Part shown: positions 11,701-23,110 of the stretch, piece by piece
How the letters are laid out: every line of letters starts with the position of its first letter
Numbering within the stretch: the stretch's first letter is position 1
NCBI GenBank assembly: GCA_016647705.1
Contig: CM028338.1
Location: 20,605,577-20,669,576, forward strand
Direction: 5' to 3'
From: Eucommia ulmoides
Taxonomy: Eukaryota; Streptophyta; Magnoliopsida; Garryales; Eucommiaceae
DNA: 64,000 nt
Position numbers and translations under genes: made by a program
The notes under the pieces: model-generated
Told to the model about the DNA's origin: nothing
Database searches by the model: none
The model's input: the letters and a program-made list of their open reading frames with translations, nothing else

Positions 11701-12518
11701 AGCTTTAGGATGGATGTTCGACAAAAGGTATTTTTAGATGTTTATTCTGAGGTTTTTATTTATGTATTTATTTATTTATTTAAAAGCGAAGATATTGATG
11801 ATTTTATTAAGGTGAATTTTAAGTGAATTATTATGGATAAAATAGGGATTATTATTTTGAAATGTTTTTTGGTGCCAAGCAAGCTAGCAGTGTGTGGGAT
11901 AGAACAAGAATTCTTATACGGATTATTATGTATTTACTTGTCCTAGAAGTTTACTATATATACCTAGTACAATAGTAATATAAATAACTGTACAAAAAAA
12001 TAAAAAAATGATATCTCTCTCCAAGATAAGTGTCCTAAGTAGAACAGGGTTTTGGTTATCCTCTATCCTAGGCTCACTATATGTGGTTTTGGATTTTCTT
12101 CTAGTGTATCCTAAAAAAGCTCGGTTTTGAGACCTTCAAACCTCGAGCATCCTTCCCGGGGGAATATCTATCTCAGGTTGTTGGTCTGAGCGGGAAGAGG
12201 TTCGTAGCCAGATCCCAGGGAAAAAAAACCCCGGCCTTGCTTCTATTAACTTCTCTTTCTAACTTAAGGGTTTTCAGGGCTTAGATCGACATCATGACCT
12301 CGCTAACTTCAGCCCCTACTACTGGCCTCTCTATCCCTAAGAGGGTTACGGCTTGGGTTTCTATCAATAATATGTAATGCAAAGTGAGTGCTTGTACGTT
12401 GGAGAGAGTATACAGTAATATAAATGCAGAAATGTAAAAAGAGTAATGTAAATACAGTAAATAAAGACAGTAAATATGTATGCATGCTGATATATACGTA
12501 CGAAATGATATGTTGTAG
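11701..12518. other. No gene recognised
   Basis: Probably leader DNA of the minus-strand Tat-like element, between its primer binding site and its gag. It contains several short patches of C and G runs but no reading frame or repeat I can support. Confidence 0.4.
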
Positions 12519-12545
12519 TTTTTTTTTCTTCTTTTTCTTTTTCTT

Positions 12546-12620
<75 letters not shown>

Positions 12621-12629
12621 ATTACTATT
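12519..12629. repeat. Poly-T, (TTC)n and (TTG)n microsatellite
   Basis: A poly-T rich start passes into an uninterrupted TTC run (12541-12575), then ACTAT, then an uninterrupted TTG run to about 12620, then TTA/CTA remnants. Compound microsatellites like this mutate fast. The apparent Phe/Leu-rich reading frame here is an artefact. Confidence 0.95.
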
Positions 12630-12738
12630 ATATTTTTGGTAGGGAATTGGTTATGCTTAAAATCAAAGACATAATACTTGGATGTTATTAAACAGTGAAT
12701 CTGAATTTAGACTCCAACCAGACCTAACTCTCTTATAG

Positions 12739-12756
12739 TCCCCAACGAAGTCGCTA
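12739..12756 (-). promoter_or_regulatory. Primer binding site of the Tat-like element
   Basis: On the minus strand the sequence is TAGCGACTTCGTTGGGGA, directly followed by CTATAAGAGAG. I recognise TGGCGACTCC-N-TGGGGA as the primer site type of Tat-lineage elements. Two transitions (TGG to TAG, CTCC to CTTC) separate this copy from it. It sits two bases from the proposed LTR end (CGTCA at 12759). Confidence 0.55.
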
Positions 12757-13379
12757 GCTGACGTACCCCAGATTTTGATAGCAGAAAAAATAGAGAATCG
12801 AGAAAATGGTGAAACAAGTTTAATTCTTTCCTCTCTAAGTCATCCAAATCTATTCATTTTGAAAATTATTTTTCAAGGAATTTTCTAGGCATCGATTTTG
12901 AAAAACTTCTTGGGCGTCGATTTTTGTTAAAAACGGAGTCGCCACCTAGTATAGGGTCAAATGGTGTGCTAGGTCAATGGGATTTTAGAAATTCATTTTT
13001 CCTTTTGAAATTACCTGTGTTTTGACTTCCATAGGTCTATGTGCCAAAGATATTCTTTAAGTTCGGGAGTCAGTTATGCTCGGGAAAGGTGTTAGATGCA
13101 CCAAGACATCCGTCTGAAGACGGTACCTCAGTATAAATAGATATTCACTGTTAAACATTATCCAAGCAGTTTTGTTTGATTACTTAAACAATATAATTCT
13201 CGTTTTAAAAGTTTTTAATCTTTTTATGTATTTTTAACATGATATTATGGAAAGCAAGTAAATACTACAGCTATTATTAGTCAGTGGAACCCAATAATAT
13301 TTTTTATACATACAGATATGTAAATATACAAGCTATACTAAATCAAATACAAACTAAGACTAAATTATTTGGATATGCG

Positions 13380-13800
13380 ACTGAACCCGCACGTGGGTTG
13401 CCTACGTATCTCGAATGAAGAACAGGTCTTTACGTAGTTTGCTCTTGTTAGGGTAAAGGAAATGGTTTGTTATTAAAGGTGTGACCAAACCCTTATGGGT
13501 TACCTACGTACTTTGGGTGGTTACCAAAGATCAAGTCATACGTAGTTCATTCTGGTTAAGTTGAAAACTGGGTTGGGTTTAGTTAAGAGCTGAGTTGGTT
13601 TTAGTTAATTATTGTTTTGTTTTAGTTAATTTCAACTGATTATTAGTTAGTTTTGTTTGTGAACAACTTGAATCACAACCTTAATTAACTATTGTTAACT
13701 GTTTTTAAAGTTGTGAACAACCTGAATCACAACCTTAATTAGGTTTGTTATTAGTTATTTTTAAGTTTTGAACAACCTGAAACATGATATATACATAACA
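13380..13800. repeat. Two small tandem repeat clusters in the Tat LTR
   Basis: Two imperfect copies of a ~115-bp unit lie at 13380-13560 (GAACCCGCACGTGGGTTGCC and CAAACCCTTATGGGTTACC, each followed by CTACGTA and later TACGTAGTT). Three imperfect ~65-bp copies lie at about 13660-13800 (each with GAACAACYTGAA followed, in the first two, by TCACAACCTTAATTA). Confidence 0.75.
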
Positions 13801-14037
13801 CTCTTTGATTTTGTCAAGAACACTTTAAACAAACTCTTTTGTTTTCGATTAGTTAGTATTAGTGTGTGTGAGTTGTTAGTTAAAAGAGGAAAATAAATAC
13901 CATATATTTATGTTAGTCCTACTTGTAACTAGGGCGAATGGGAAAGTTTCTAAAGAAGAATCACATATATCCCGAAGGAATAGAGGCCCTATCTTTATCC
14001 TGAGTTCTTAGCCACAAGGGTCTATCGGTGTAGTGTG

Positions 14038-14043
<6 letters not shown>

Positions 14044-14075
<32 letters not shown>
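14044..14075. repeat. (GT)n microsatellite
   Basis: A run of sixteen GT units, uninterrupted, followed by GCGCC. Confidence 0.95.
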
Positions 14076-14078
<3 letters not shown>

Positions 14079-14923
14079 CAGTCCACAAGCCAACCTGGCT
14101 GTGATCTTGATGTTTAGCAGAGAGTAAATCCATCTATTAACAGTTATATAGTTAGTATAAACAGTTAGTAAAGAGTCGATGTAATGTTCTTGAGAGAATC
14201 ATAGAAACTCTGCACAACTCATAGTGTGATAGAAGTTTTGTTTGAATCCTCACATATTCTTAACATGTTCTTGGATGATTTTATGTTCTTGAATGTTTTT
14301 GAATGTTCTTGAGTGTTTTTGAGATGCTTGGAATGATTTTGTATGATTTGAACATGGTTTGGTTAATATAGCAAAAACTAAGTGTTTGTTTTGTTGTGCT
14401 TGTTTGGTTGTTTAAGTGTTTTTTTGGTTTTTATGTGTTATGTACATGAAATTAAAGTGTGTTATCTACATGATTATGCTATTTACAAGTAATATACACA
14501 AGATTAAACAAAGATCATAGGGGGTTATAAAGAAACATATATACTTAGGGATGTGGTCTTCTCTAAATGTTTACCTCCTTCTCTTCCATGATCTTCTTGG
14601 TTGGTGGATGATCGATGATCATTGATCCCTCAATTTCTTAGCCAAGAACTCAAGAACACCCTACTTAGGGGATATGAACGTCCCTGAGTGGCTAGTCTCA
14701 TTTCCTCATTGATCATCTTTGCTCAGTGTTGATCAGTGGCCATCGATCCTTCGAGTTCTTATTTTAAGAAATTCAAGAACACCTTCCAGGACCGGATTTT
14801 AGTATAATAATGGCGTGTTATTTGAGAAATATGCTTGAGAAACCTAGGACCCAAGAGAGTTGCTCGAGTTCAGAGAGAGAAGCTAGGCCTTCAAGACTTG
14901 CAAAAATAAGAGGAGGACTCCTG

Positions 14924-14931
14924 TATTTATA
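14924..14931 (-). promoter_or_regulatory. TATA box, unit 1 of the Tat LTR
   Basis: Minus-strand TATAAATA in the context GGACTATAAATACAGG, followed downstream by a CT-rich stretch. It is a typical LTR core promoter. Confidence 0.5.
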
Positions 14932-16755
14932 GTCCTAGGGGCTTGTGCATTGGCCAATGTGTAGGCCATTCCAGGTTGTTCCCTAAAGGTTGTTTGTCCT
15001 AGGGGACTAGTTGTCTTGCTTTGGTCTTGTTTAGCTTGGAACGAATTTGGGATGGAAGGTTGGATTCTCAAATATTTGGTAATGATTAACAATCATTACA
15101 AACCATTAGCCTCTCTCCAATCAAATTACTTGCATATGGGTGCATTTATGACTTGATGTGACACATTCGGTTTGGTTTAGTGGTTAAGTAACGGTTAGTT
15201 TCACTATTTCGGTTTGGTCGTTATAAATGCTTCCAAGGTGAATTGTATCTAGTCTTGAGATGTCACTTTGCATTTCTAGGTGATGAGTCAATGCTTGGTG
15301 AGCACTCCTACGGTTGAGTTTGGATGGAATCGGGTTAACTTGCCTTATAATCGATGGTTGATTTCCAAGTTCTTAGTTAAGCCTAAGATATTTTGATGAA
15401 AATATCTACATCAATTGGACCTATCCATTCCATGTCATCCTAAGCATTTATTGCTTGATGGGATGTGCATTTATTGCATTGCTTGGAGGCCACACATTCG
15501 ATTTAGTTTTGGCAATGGGTTGTCCCGATTCAAGGTTTTCGGTTGATTCTAAGATATTTTCTTAAAATATCTAGATACCTTGAATGTGGTCTTGACATGT
15601 CATCCCAAGCATTTAATGCTTGATGGTATGGGAATTCAATGCACATTAATGCTTAACTTAGGTGGTGAACTAAATCGGTTTAGTTTCAATAACGGATGGT
15701 CATACCATAAGTGTCTTGGTTCCCTTTCTCAGCCATTTGGTAGGCAACTTTTAGGAAGGTTCCTTCAACATTTAAAGGCCTTTATGTGGGCCTTAAATGA
15801 TAGCTAGGCCCTGTGGGCCTAGGTTTGTTTGTCAAGACTACTTGAATTTGGTATAAATCTAAATCAAGCCAAGCCCCTTAATTACCCTTGTGATTTAGGG
15901 CTTGTGATGACCTTTACAAGCCTTAATTAAGGTCTCTTAGATTATTTATGGGTGTTATGTGATGTAATATGCATAAATGAAATAAATATTTTTGGTGTTA
16001 AACTGACAAGATTCAATAGAAGTAAATGTTTCAGGGTTAGGGTGGGTAACCGGAGTAATTGTATGAAATATCCTATAATTTAAGGGTAGTGGCTAATATT
16101 TATCTATATTAAATATTATTTAATGAAAATCAAACTTTAATAAAGTCATTTTAGACCCCCTTAAATTATGAGAATTTCGAGGTTGACCCAAAACTTTTAC
16201 TTGACTGTATTTTGTCAAATTTAATAGTTTTGTATTTTTTTTCTCATGTTTTTGTGTATTTTGTATATTATATAGTGTTTATCTTAGGTAGAAATTCATT
16301 ACTTTTTTGAACTCAAGTTTAAAGTTTATCTGAACATGTACTTGATTCGACACTGACTAGACGGGATAAAATGTAGTGTATATAATACGCTATATACATG
16401 AAATGTAAATATGAGAACTACATATACATTCTATATACAAGAAACATAAATGTATTAAATACAAGATCGAATGGAATTTAAGAAGATATACCTTGCTTAG
16501 GGGAGTGGTATTTTCCTAAGCAATTACCTTCTTCTCATTCTTTGGATCCTCTGAGCTGTTCTCGATTGTTTGTCGTCAACCTCTTGAGATCTTCCTTCAA
16601 GATCCTCAAGAACTCCTTCGGGAAGGTAAATTGATAGAATTTCGAGGTGTTTATCGAATAGAAAGATTGAAAACCTAATGGACCCGAGAGTGGAATTCGA
16701 GCCTAGATAGAGAAAGTGTAGGTTCAAGCCCCTTTCCAAATGAAAACAGGACCCT

Positions 16756-16763
16756 TATTTATA
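16756..16763 (-). promoter_or_regulatory. TATA box, unit 2 of the Tat LTR
   Basis: Minus-strand TATAAATA in the context GTGCCTATAAATAAGGG. It occupies the same place in unit 2 as the box at 14924 in unit 1, so the promoter was duplicated with the unit. Confidence 0.5.
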
Positions 16764-18146
16764 GGCACGGGAGGTATGCGCATTGTCCACTGTGCAGGCC
16801 ATCCTAGGTTCTTTCTTAGGGCCTGTTTGGTCTAGTGGTGACTCTTTGATGTATTGTATTTGGACAATTTTGGATGAATCTTGAAGATTATGTAAGATCT
16901 TCAAAGATTTAGTAATAATTACCAAATCTTTAAATATATAAGGGTAATGATGGGCAATCATTGGTCTTCATTGTCAATCATTAGATATTATTGGATTGCA
17001 CATGGGTCATTTATGGCTTGATGTGACCCATATCGATTTTGTTTGGTGCCTAAATATCGGTTACTCGAACTATTTCTGTTTGGTTGTCATTAATGTTTTC
17101 AAGGTGCATTGACCTTAGTTTCCAAGTTTCATTTGACAATTAATACTTGACAATGACCCTTGATGTGATGGGCATTGAATGTTTTCCAATGGGATTGATT
17201 TGGTTTGGTTTGCCTTGTAACCGAGTAGTCACATTTCTAGTAATCCGGTTTCCCTAAAATATTTTGATCAAAATATCTACGTGCCTTGAATGTAGTCTCT
17301 CTAGGCCATCCCAAGAATTAAATGCTTGATGGTATGGGTATTTAGTGGTTCATTAAATGCATGCCTTTGTGGAGAACCGGATCGGTTGGATTTGATAATC
17401 GATAGTTACTTCTCATGTAACTTGGTTTCTCTTCTAGATATTTTGGTAAAAATATCTTAAAAATATCTTGGACATTTAATTTTCATTAATGATTCATTAA
17501 ATGCTTGGTAGGGCCCTTGATTTGATGGGTTTTAATTGCTAGTCATCATGACTTCGATTTGATTGGTTTCGAACCGAGTCCTAAGTCTTAGTTACTTTGG
17601 GTAACTTAGACTTGTCATGACAATTCCTTGGGTTTGATCAAGACTTGTGGCTTCATTTTTTGAGTATTTGATAACTTAAATGAAAAATTAAAGAAATATT
17701 TTTGGTGTCAAGAAGACGAAACTGGTGATAGTAATAGTTTCAGGGGTCAAAATGGGTAACAAATGTAATTGACGAAATTTTCTTAAGTTAAAGTGTAGCG
17801 ACCAATTTTATTCATATTAAAAGTGATTTCATGAAAAATCAACTTTTAATAATATCATTTTAGTCTTCCTTAACTTTAGGAATTTTCGAGATTGACCCGA
17901 AACTTTTACTTACACCGAATTCAGTAAAATTGACAATTTTATATTTTCTTATGTTTTTTGGGTTTTTGTAGTATCTAATGTAATTTAAGACAAAAATTCG
18001 TTCCCTTTAAACATCAACTTAAAATTTATCCGAATTTGCACTTTAAACTTGATACTTTTAAAAACTTAAATAAGAGGGACAAAATAAAGTGCCTACATAT
18101 TAACTACGGGAGTACGTATAAGTCAGTTTATTTTGTAGTTCTGTTG

Positions 18147-18382
18147 GCTATCAGAATACCGAAGCAGAAGCAAGAGATACAGCATATTGCAATGCAATGG
18201 AGGCAAATATGGATAAGGAGGGTGTTTTGGAATCAGTGACGCCTGCAAAACCCATACCAGCAAGGCCAGGGTTGAACCATATTCCGAGTGGAGGGAATTT
18301 AGAGGAGTTTGTGATCCTTAATGCCCGAAGTAAAGATTCGTATAATTTGGAGCCACCATTAACTTCCAAGAAAAAAAAATGA
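18147..18382 (+). pseudogene. DML N-terminal exon
   Basis: The frame from about 18147 reads through NAMEANMDKEGVLESVTPAKP and IPARPGLNHIPSGGNLEEF to a stop at 18380. The VTPAKP-x-PxxP motif is the conserved N-terminal signature of DEMETER-family proteins (usually preceded by Trp, here Ser). An ATG in good context lies at 18197 and could be the start, but the frame is open upstream to the Tat LTR edge. The exon appears to be cut on its left by the Tat-like element. Confidence 0.5.
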
Positions 18383-18463
18383 TTTGAAATTGATTCATGG
18401 GTTGAGAGCAGAGGCTAATCTGGGAATGCATTGATTGGGAAACAAGGAAAACAAACTAACGAA

Positions 18464-19148
18464 GGGCTTGTTGGATAATAACTTAAATAAGTGCTGAAAA
18501 TTTAAGTACTGAAAATTAAGTGCTGAAATTTTAAGTGCTGAAAATTTAAGAAGGTTGTTTGATAAAATTGTGCTGAAAATAAAGTGTTGAATTTTTTTTA
18601 TTTGTTTGATAAGTACAAAATTTGTATGATAAAAATTATTTAATTTACATAACTACCTTTAAGATAATGTGGAAAAAAAAAATTGAGAACAAAACAATAA
18701 AATCAGGGTGCCATTTTTTAAAAAATAAATTATATTAAAATTAAAGTAGAAATTAACCTAAAAATATGTAAATATTATGTGTTTTTATGTAGTTTGATTA
18801 CTTAAATTAAATTATAATAATAATTTAAATATAAAATAAAATTAAAACCATAAAATAATCCAAAATTAATTTAATTCTCATTAATCATAATTTTAATTAA
18901 ACCCTCGTACGGGATCAAGGGTAAAATGGTCAAAATATAATTTTTTTTAAGTAGGAAATAATGGAGTGCATAAGCAAAATAAAATAAGTGAAGGGATTTT
19001 GACTTAATTTTTTATTCACATTTTAACTTAATTTTTAAGTTAACTTAATTAATTAAGTGATACTAATTACATTTATAAAATAAACTTAATTAATTAAATA
19101 TTTAATATAATTAGTTTTAAGTACTTAATTTTTTTATCAAATATGCCC
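18464..19148. mobile_element. AT-rich miniature transposon (MITE) with imperfect inverted ends
   Basis: The left end GGGCTTGTTGGATAATAACT and the right end, read inverted as GGGCATATTTGATAAAAAAA, form an imperfect terminal inverted repeat. GAA flanks both sides (18461-18463 and 19149-19151). The interior is very AT-rich and has several copies of AAGTGCTGAAAATTTAAG near the left end. No ORF is present. The class is unresolved: a 3-bp duplication would suit a PIF/Harbinger or CACTA relative, but the ends do not match either well. Confidence 0.5.
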
Positions 19149-19151
19149 GAA

Positions 19152-19443
19152 CAGTCATGCGGATTCTTAATTAGTCCTCTGTAAGTGGTATTTAGTGCTT
19201 CCTTTAAATTCTAATTTATATATTTATTATTAAAACTTTCTTATGCATATAGCTTTGTGTATATGCTCCCAACAAGAATAGCTAAATCACCAAATAACAT
19301 TTTACAAATTTAGAGGTTAAATATTCTTGTCAAATTAGCATGCATAATCTCACGATTATCATGCTTGCGGACGATCTGAATTCAACTACAGGCACACCAA
19401 CTGATGTAGTTTAAAATTTTAAATGACATGATATCCACTTTTT
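19152..19443. other. Probable DML intron or decayed exon
   Basis: AT-rich sequence between the MITE and the next recognisable DML exon. No protein motif is visible. Confidence 0.4.
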
Positions 19444-19578
19444 GAAGACGTTGCAAATTTTTGTACGCAGATGAAAGTCCGTATCAAAAAAACAAAGAGA
19501 ATGACGTCTTTGATGAGGAGTGTGAATGTGGAGACCCCAATAATGACGAAAAAAAATTCAAAACATGACGATGATAAT
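19444..19578 (+). pseudogene. DML central exon, left part
   Basis: A 45-codon open frame, rich in Lys, Thr and Asn, ends NSKHDDDN exactly at the left edge of CopM. The right part resumes at 52918 with GACAAATTG (DKLSS) in the same frame if two bases (AT) are taken as the remnant of the target duplication. On its own this segment has no diagnostic motif, so the call rests on its continuity with the recognisable part across CopM. Confidence 0.5.
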
Positions 19579-19704
19579 TGGAAATGAGGAGAAGAAAATT
19601 ATTTTTCCATATTATACATAATCTGAGAAGGTGGTCGGACATAGAACAATAAATGGAAGCGGTTGAAAAGATGGCACATTAATGATATGAATTATATTTC
19701 AACA
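19579..19704 (-). repeat. CopM 3' LTR
   Basis: A 126-bp LTR, read TGTTGAAATATAATTCATAT ... CTCCTCATTTCCA on the minus strand. It matches 52795-52917, including CCATTTATTGTTC, CCACCTTCTCA and AAAATAATTTTCTTCTCCTC. At this length it is among the shortest copia LTRs. Confidence 0.85.
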
Positions 19705-19716
19705 CTCCCCCTCAAG
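19705..19716 (-). promoter_or_regulatory. CopM polypurine tract
   Basis: Minus-strand CTTGAGGGGGAG directly abuts the TGTTG start of the 3' LTR, as required for plus-strand priming. Confidence 0.85.
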
Positions 19717-19739
19717 TTGGGGCGAAGATGTTGATGAGT

Positions 19740-20522
19740 TCTTACTTGCTAATAGTTTCTCATGTGAAGTCCCAACTCGGTCAGAAGGGAACGAAGTCAA
19801 AAAAGTTCACACGTTCTATGTGCCATGATGCGATACTCAGCTTCAACAGAAAATCAAGAGACAACGGATTGCTTTTTACTCTTCCATGAGATGAGATGTC
19901 TCCCATGAAAGGTGCACAAGCCAAAGGTTTATCGTCCTTTAATCTTGCATAGTCAGCATCTGTAAAGCATAAGAGACTCTCATGTTCCCCTTTAATGCAA
20001 AAGAGGCCAACACCAGGGTATGTTTTGAGCTACTAAAGGATATGGTAGACAACATCCAGGTGTTGCATGCATGGTGAGTGCATAAACTGGCTCACAACAC
20101 TGACAGCATACGTAAAATCTGACTTTGTATTAGTCAGATAGATGAGGCAACCCACAAGTCGTTGATATACTGATGGATTTAATAATAATTCTCTCGATTC
20201 TGCTGTTAACTTAAGGTTCGGATCCATGGGAGTAGAAGTGAGTCTACATCCAAACATTCCAATGTCCTGAAGAAGATTAAGGGCATATTTTCGCTAAGAT
20301 AGAGATATACCTCACCGAGACCGAGCAAACTGAATACCATGAAAGTTGCGAAGATGACTCAAATCCTTGTTGTCAAAAATCTGTCTGAGATCCTTCTTTA
20401 CCTGCTTAATGCGAGACTCTTTGTCTCCTGTGATAATAATGTCATCCACATAGATTAAGATAATGATGCATTGTCCCTGGTACTAGTGATGGATGAAGCA
20501 GGTATGATTTGAGTAACACTGG
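19740..20522 (-). pseudogene. CopM RT C-terminal part and RNase H
   Basis: The minus-strand reading starts with HTCFIHH and GQCIIILIYVDDIIITGDKE; YVDD, the RT catalytic motif, lies at 20452-20441. It continues QVKKDLRQIFDNKDLSHLR, then GMFGCRLTSTPMDPNLKL and SVYQRLVGCLIYLTNTKSDF (20250-20120), the connection between RT and RNase H, and then LLCFTDADYARLKDDKPLA with the first RNase H Asp pair. The RNase H end is weakly conserved. Several stops and at least two frame changes are present. The RT is interrupted at 20523 by the solo Sire LTR and continues at 22629. Confidence 0.8.
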
Positions 20523-22628
20523 TGTTGATCCTAAGATTTTGATGAACAATTAAGTATTGATGTTTTGATGGAACTAATATTTAATTGAGTGTTTCAGTGA
20601 TTTAAAGTTCCAATAATGAAAACGTCAAATTAAATGGATGAGAAATGAAGATGTCAAGATGATGAAGAAGAATTAAGAGTTTGAAGAAATTAGGAAAAAC
20701 AACTCAGGTGAATCTTAACTCTTAATATCCCATTTAGGAACACACATATGGCACAAAATGTATTTTATCTTTTATGTGTGTTTTGATTAAGTTAAATTAT
20801 TTGCTCCTATATGAAATAAGAAGAAATGATTTTGAATGACTAAAATGGAATATAAGAATATTAGTGGAGCTAATCAAGAGAAGAAAATGGTTAAAGGGGC
20901 GAAATCATAAAAGAAAATAAGTCAGAAAAGAGATCCAGTGACAGCAGTCGACTAGTGAGTCGACCGGACAAAGAAGTTGTAACATCATGTATCTCTAAAT
21001 CGACCGACAGGTCGACCGGCCAAGAAGACTAAACTCTTTGAATCAACAAATCGACCGATAGGTTGACCGGTGAAGTAGTGCTGAACTCTTTGAATCTGTG
21101 AGTCGACAGGGCGGTCGACCTATGCACGCAGCGGCAATAGCTTGGTTGCAACCTGAGTTGGGCAGTCGACTAAATGCGCTGTTTCAAGATACAGGTTGAT
21201 CCTAGATTATATCTAAAAGTAGCCATTTTTTGTTGGAATTTGAGAGAGATTTTGGGGATATTCTCTATATGTAAGATATGGTTCATATACTAATTATATC
21301 CTATTAATAAGGTTCATTAAATATTAATGTTTCTTAATTTGGTACTTAAAATAGATTCTATACTTATTTATTAAGATTGAGAAATACATTGGGGGTTTAA
21401 TTGAGAGATTGGAAAGATATTTTTTAGTGGAATTGAACATAAATGAAGTCCTTATGATATAAGGGGTCTATAAGAGTTTTTAATTATCATGACACATGTA
21501 AACTAGTCGTTAGAATGTTGATTACATATTCCTTTAAATAGACCGGCTGATTTTTATTTGAGGACTAATCATTCATTGAGAGAGAGTTAAAAAAGTTTAT
21601 ATCATTTGTGAGCTTTTATAAGAGTGATCATTCTACGATGTAGTGAGCTTTTCTAAAAGTATTTTTGAGAATCAATTGTGATCAATTTTTGTTGATACCG
21701 GATTTGAAGCTACATTATTCTAATCATTATTTCTGTGGATTCCGAGTGAGATCTTTCCATATTTCTTATTATTTGTTTATTATTCTATATTTGGAAATTG
21801 ATCTTAAAAATTGTTTCTGATTTTTGAAAAAAATATTTTTTTCAAACAATTTTTTGAATCTGATTACGAGCTCCAATTTGCTACCCATATCTTGTTGAAA
21901 TCAGATTTTTGTATCTCACGTATTTCTATTACTAGTTGGAATATTAATTGAGTTAGTGTTTATCTTGGGTGGTAGAAGCTCCGAGTGAGATTTACTTCTT
22001 ATCAATTTTTGTATTGGTGAGTTGTGATGGGTTAAATACCATTGGGGGTATTTAAACAAGGGTAGTCGGGTTTCAGTCTCTTCTTGTAAAGAGATTGAGG
22101 TAGTGATTCTTCCTGGATAAGAATTGCATTGTGAGTGATTTGTAAAGGTTCCATCCTTACCTGTGAAAAGGATAGTTGGAGTATTTTGAGAGGATTTGAT
22201 TCTTGTGACTTAGTGTTAAAAAGAATTAAGTTATTCTTTAGCCTGTAAAAAATAGAGGTTCTTCCTGAGCCTGAGAAAAAGATATTGTAAAGGTTGATTA
22301 TGAGACTGTAAAATAATCGGTGAACGGGTTTGGTTTTTACCTTTAAAGGGATATTGGTTTTAGTGGGTGCGACCTCTGTAGAGCTCGGGGGACTGAATTA
22401 GCCAAGAGTAGCTTAATGAACTAGTATAAATATTTTGTGTGCTGCTATATTTACTTTGCTATATTTGTTGTTTGGGTGTGTACTTAGTTGATTATATTAT
22501 TTCGTTGTGTTATAATGATAATAAATAATTTAGGCTTAAAATTAATTATTTGATTTATTGAATTTTATCCTGATAATGTTTTAATTACCCAATTTACCCC
22601 CTCTTTTGAGTATTCTACTAGACCAACA
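20523..22628 (+). mobile_element. Solo LTR of the Sire1 family
   Basis: A complete LTR, TGTTGATCC ... GACCAACA, 2,106 bp, collinear with the Sire1 LTRs. The flanks ACTGG (20518-20522) and ACTGC (22629-22633) are a 5-bp target duplication with one change. Removing the LTR joins the CopM RT reading ...GKQC with YSNHTCF, as in related RTs. It arose by recombination between the two LTRs of a full element. It retains the GTCGAC-type array at about 20940-21170. Confidence 0.9.
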
Positions 22629-23110
22629 ACTGCTTACCCTATAGTGAGGATAGCTTCGTTGAATCAACTAAACCTTTCACGAAGAGATTGCTTAAGTCCA
22701 TAAATGGATTTTCGAAGTCGATAGACTTTGCTCGAATACTCCCTTTGAGTCCGAAATCCCGATAGAGGCTCCAGATAGTCTTAATAAGGTCACCATTAAG
22801 GAAGGTATTCTTGATATCCAATTGGTGCAGAGGCCAAGAATAGGACGCAACCAATGAAACAAGGAGCCGGACAGTAGTCAGCTGAGCAACCGGGGTAAAG
22901 GTGGCACCAAAGTCTTTCCTCGGGATTTGTGTGTAGGCTTTAGCAATAAGTCATGCTTTGTATCAATCAATCCATCAGTCAGATATTTGACACTAAAGAC
23001 CCACTTACAACCAACCGGCCGTTCACCAGTCGGCAAGTCACAATTCTCATGTCTGATTCTATTATAGGGCATCCATCTCTACTTGCATAGATGCGACCCA
23101 CTTTGGATTT
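22629..23110 (-). pseudogene. CopM RT N-terminal part
   Basis: Minus-strand pieces in order: KWVASMQVEMDAL (about 23100), GCKWVFSVKYLTDGLID (23010), then VASYSWPLHQLDIKNTFLNG (22854-22795), the conserved QLDVKNAFLHG block of copia RT with its first catalytic Asp, and GFRTQ...RLRKSIYGLKQS (22760-22690). The reading stops at the target site of the solo Sire LTR. Stops and frameshifts are frequent. Confidence 0.8.

Larger units (their letters stand above)
14400..18060 (-). repeat. Diverged ~1.8-kb direct duplication inside the Tat LTR
   Basis: Unit 1 (about 14400-16330) and unit 2 (about 16340-18060) align in the same order. Anchors are the TATA regions (14924 and 16756) with GCATTG-CCA-TGTGCAGGCCAT downstream, the GACTTGATGTGAC blocks (15150 and 17018), and the closing block with GAGATTGACCC/GAGGTTGACCC then AAACTTTTACTT (16180 and 17888). 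The offset falls from about 1.95 to 1.71 kb along the unit, because unit 1 holds extra local duplications such as two copies of AAGAACACC-flanked text at 14650-14790. Divergence is high, so the duplication is old. Confidence 0.7.
1..18130 (-). mobile_element. Tat-lineage (Ogre/Retand-like) Ty3/gypsy remnant, minus strand, pol missing
   Basis: Interpreted as the 5' part of a minus-strand Tat-lineage element. In minus-strand order I see a long LTR (about 18130 down to 12759), two bases, then a primer binding site reading TAGCGACTTCGTTGGGGA, one or two changes from the TGGCGACTCC-type site that I associate with Tat elements. A gag-like stretch follows (11700-10740). Farther left is a PMD ORF in the opposite orientation. 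Antisense extra ORFs with a PMD are known in the Tat lineage. Protease, RT, RNase H and integrase are absent, so the pol gene was deleted. The right edge lies within a few tens of bases of 18130, just before the DML N-terminal exon. The left edge is outside the window. The assignment is an inference from the primer site, LTR size and antisense PMD. Confidence 0.45.
12759..18130 (-). repeat. Long 5' LTR of the Tat-like element
   Basis: About 5.4 kb of non-coding DNA lies between the primer binding site and the DML exon. On the minus strand it would start near 18130 and end ...GTACGTCA at 12759. Inside lie two TATA boxes on the minus strand, a large direct duplication and several small tandem repeats. 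Motifs such as GGGTTGCCTACGTATC (about 13396) and GGTACCTCA (13123) recur in plant elements of this group as I remember them. The right boundary is not fixed, because the second LTR is outside the window. Confidence 0.4.

Noticed and set aside
12424..12642. Open frame of Phe and Leu runs
   Set aside because: It is the translation of poly-T, TTC and TTG microsatellites.
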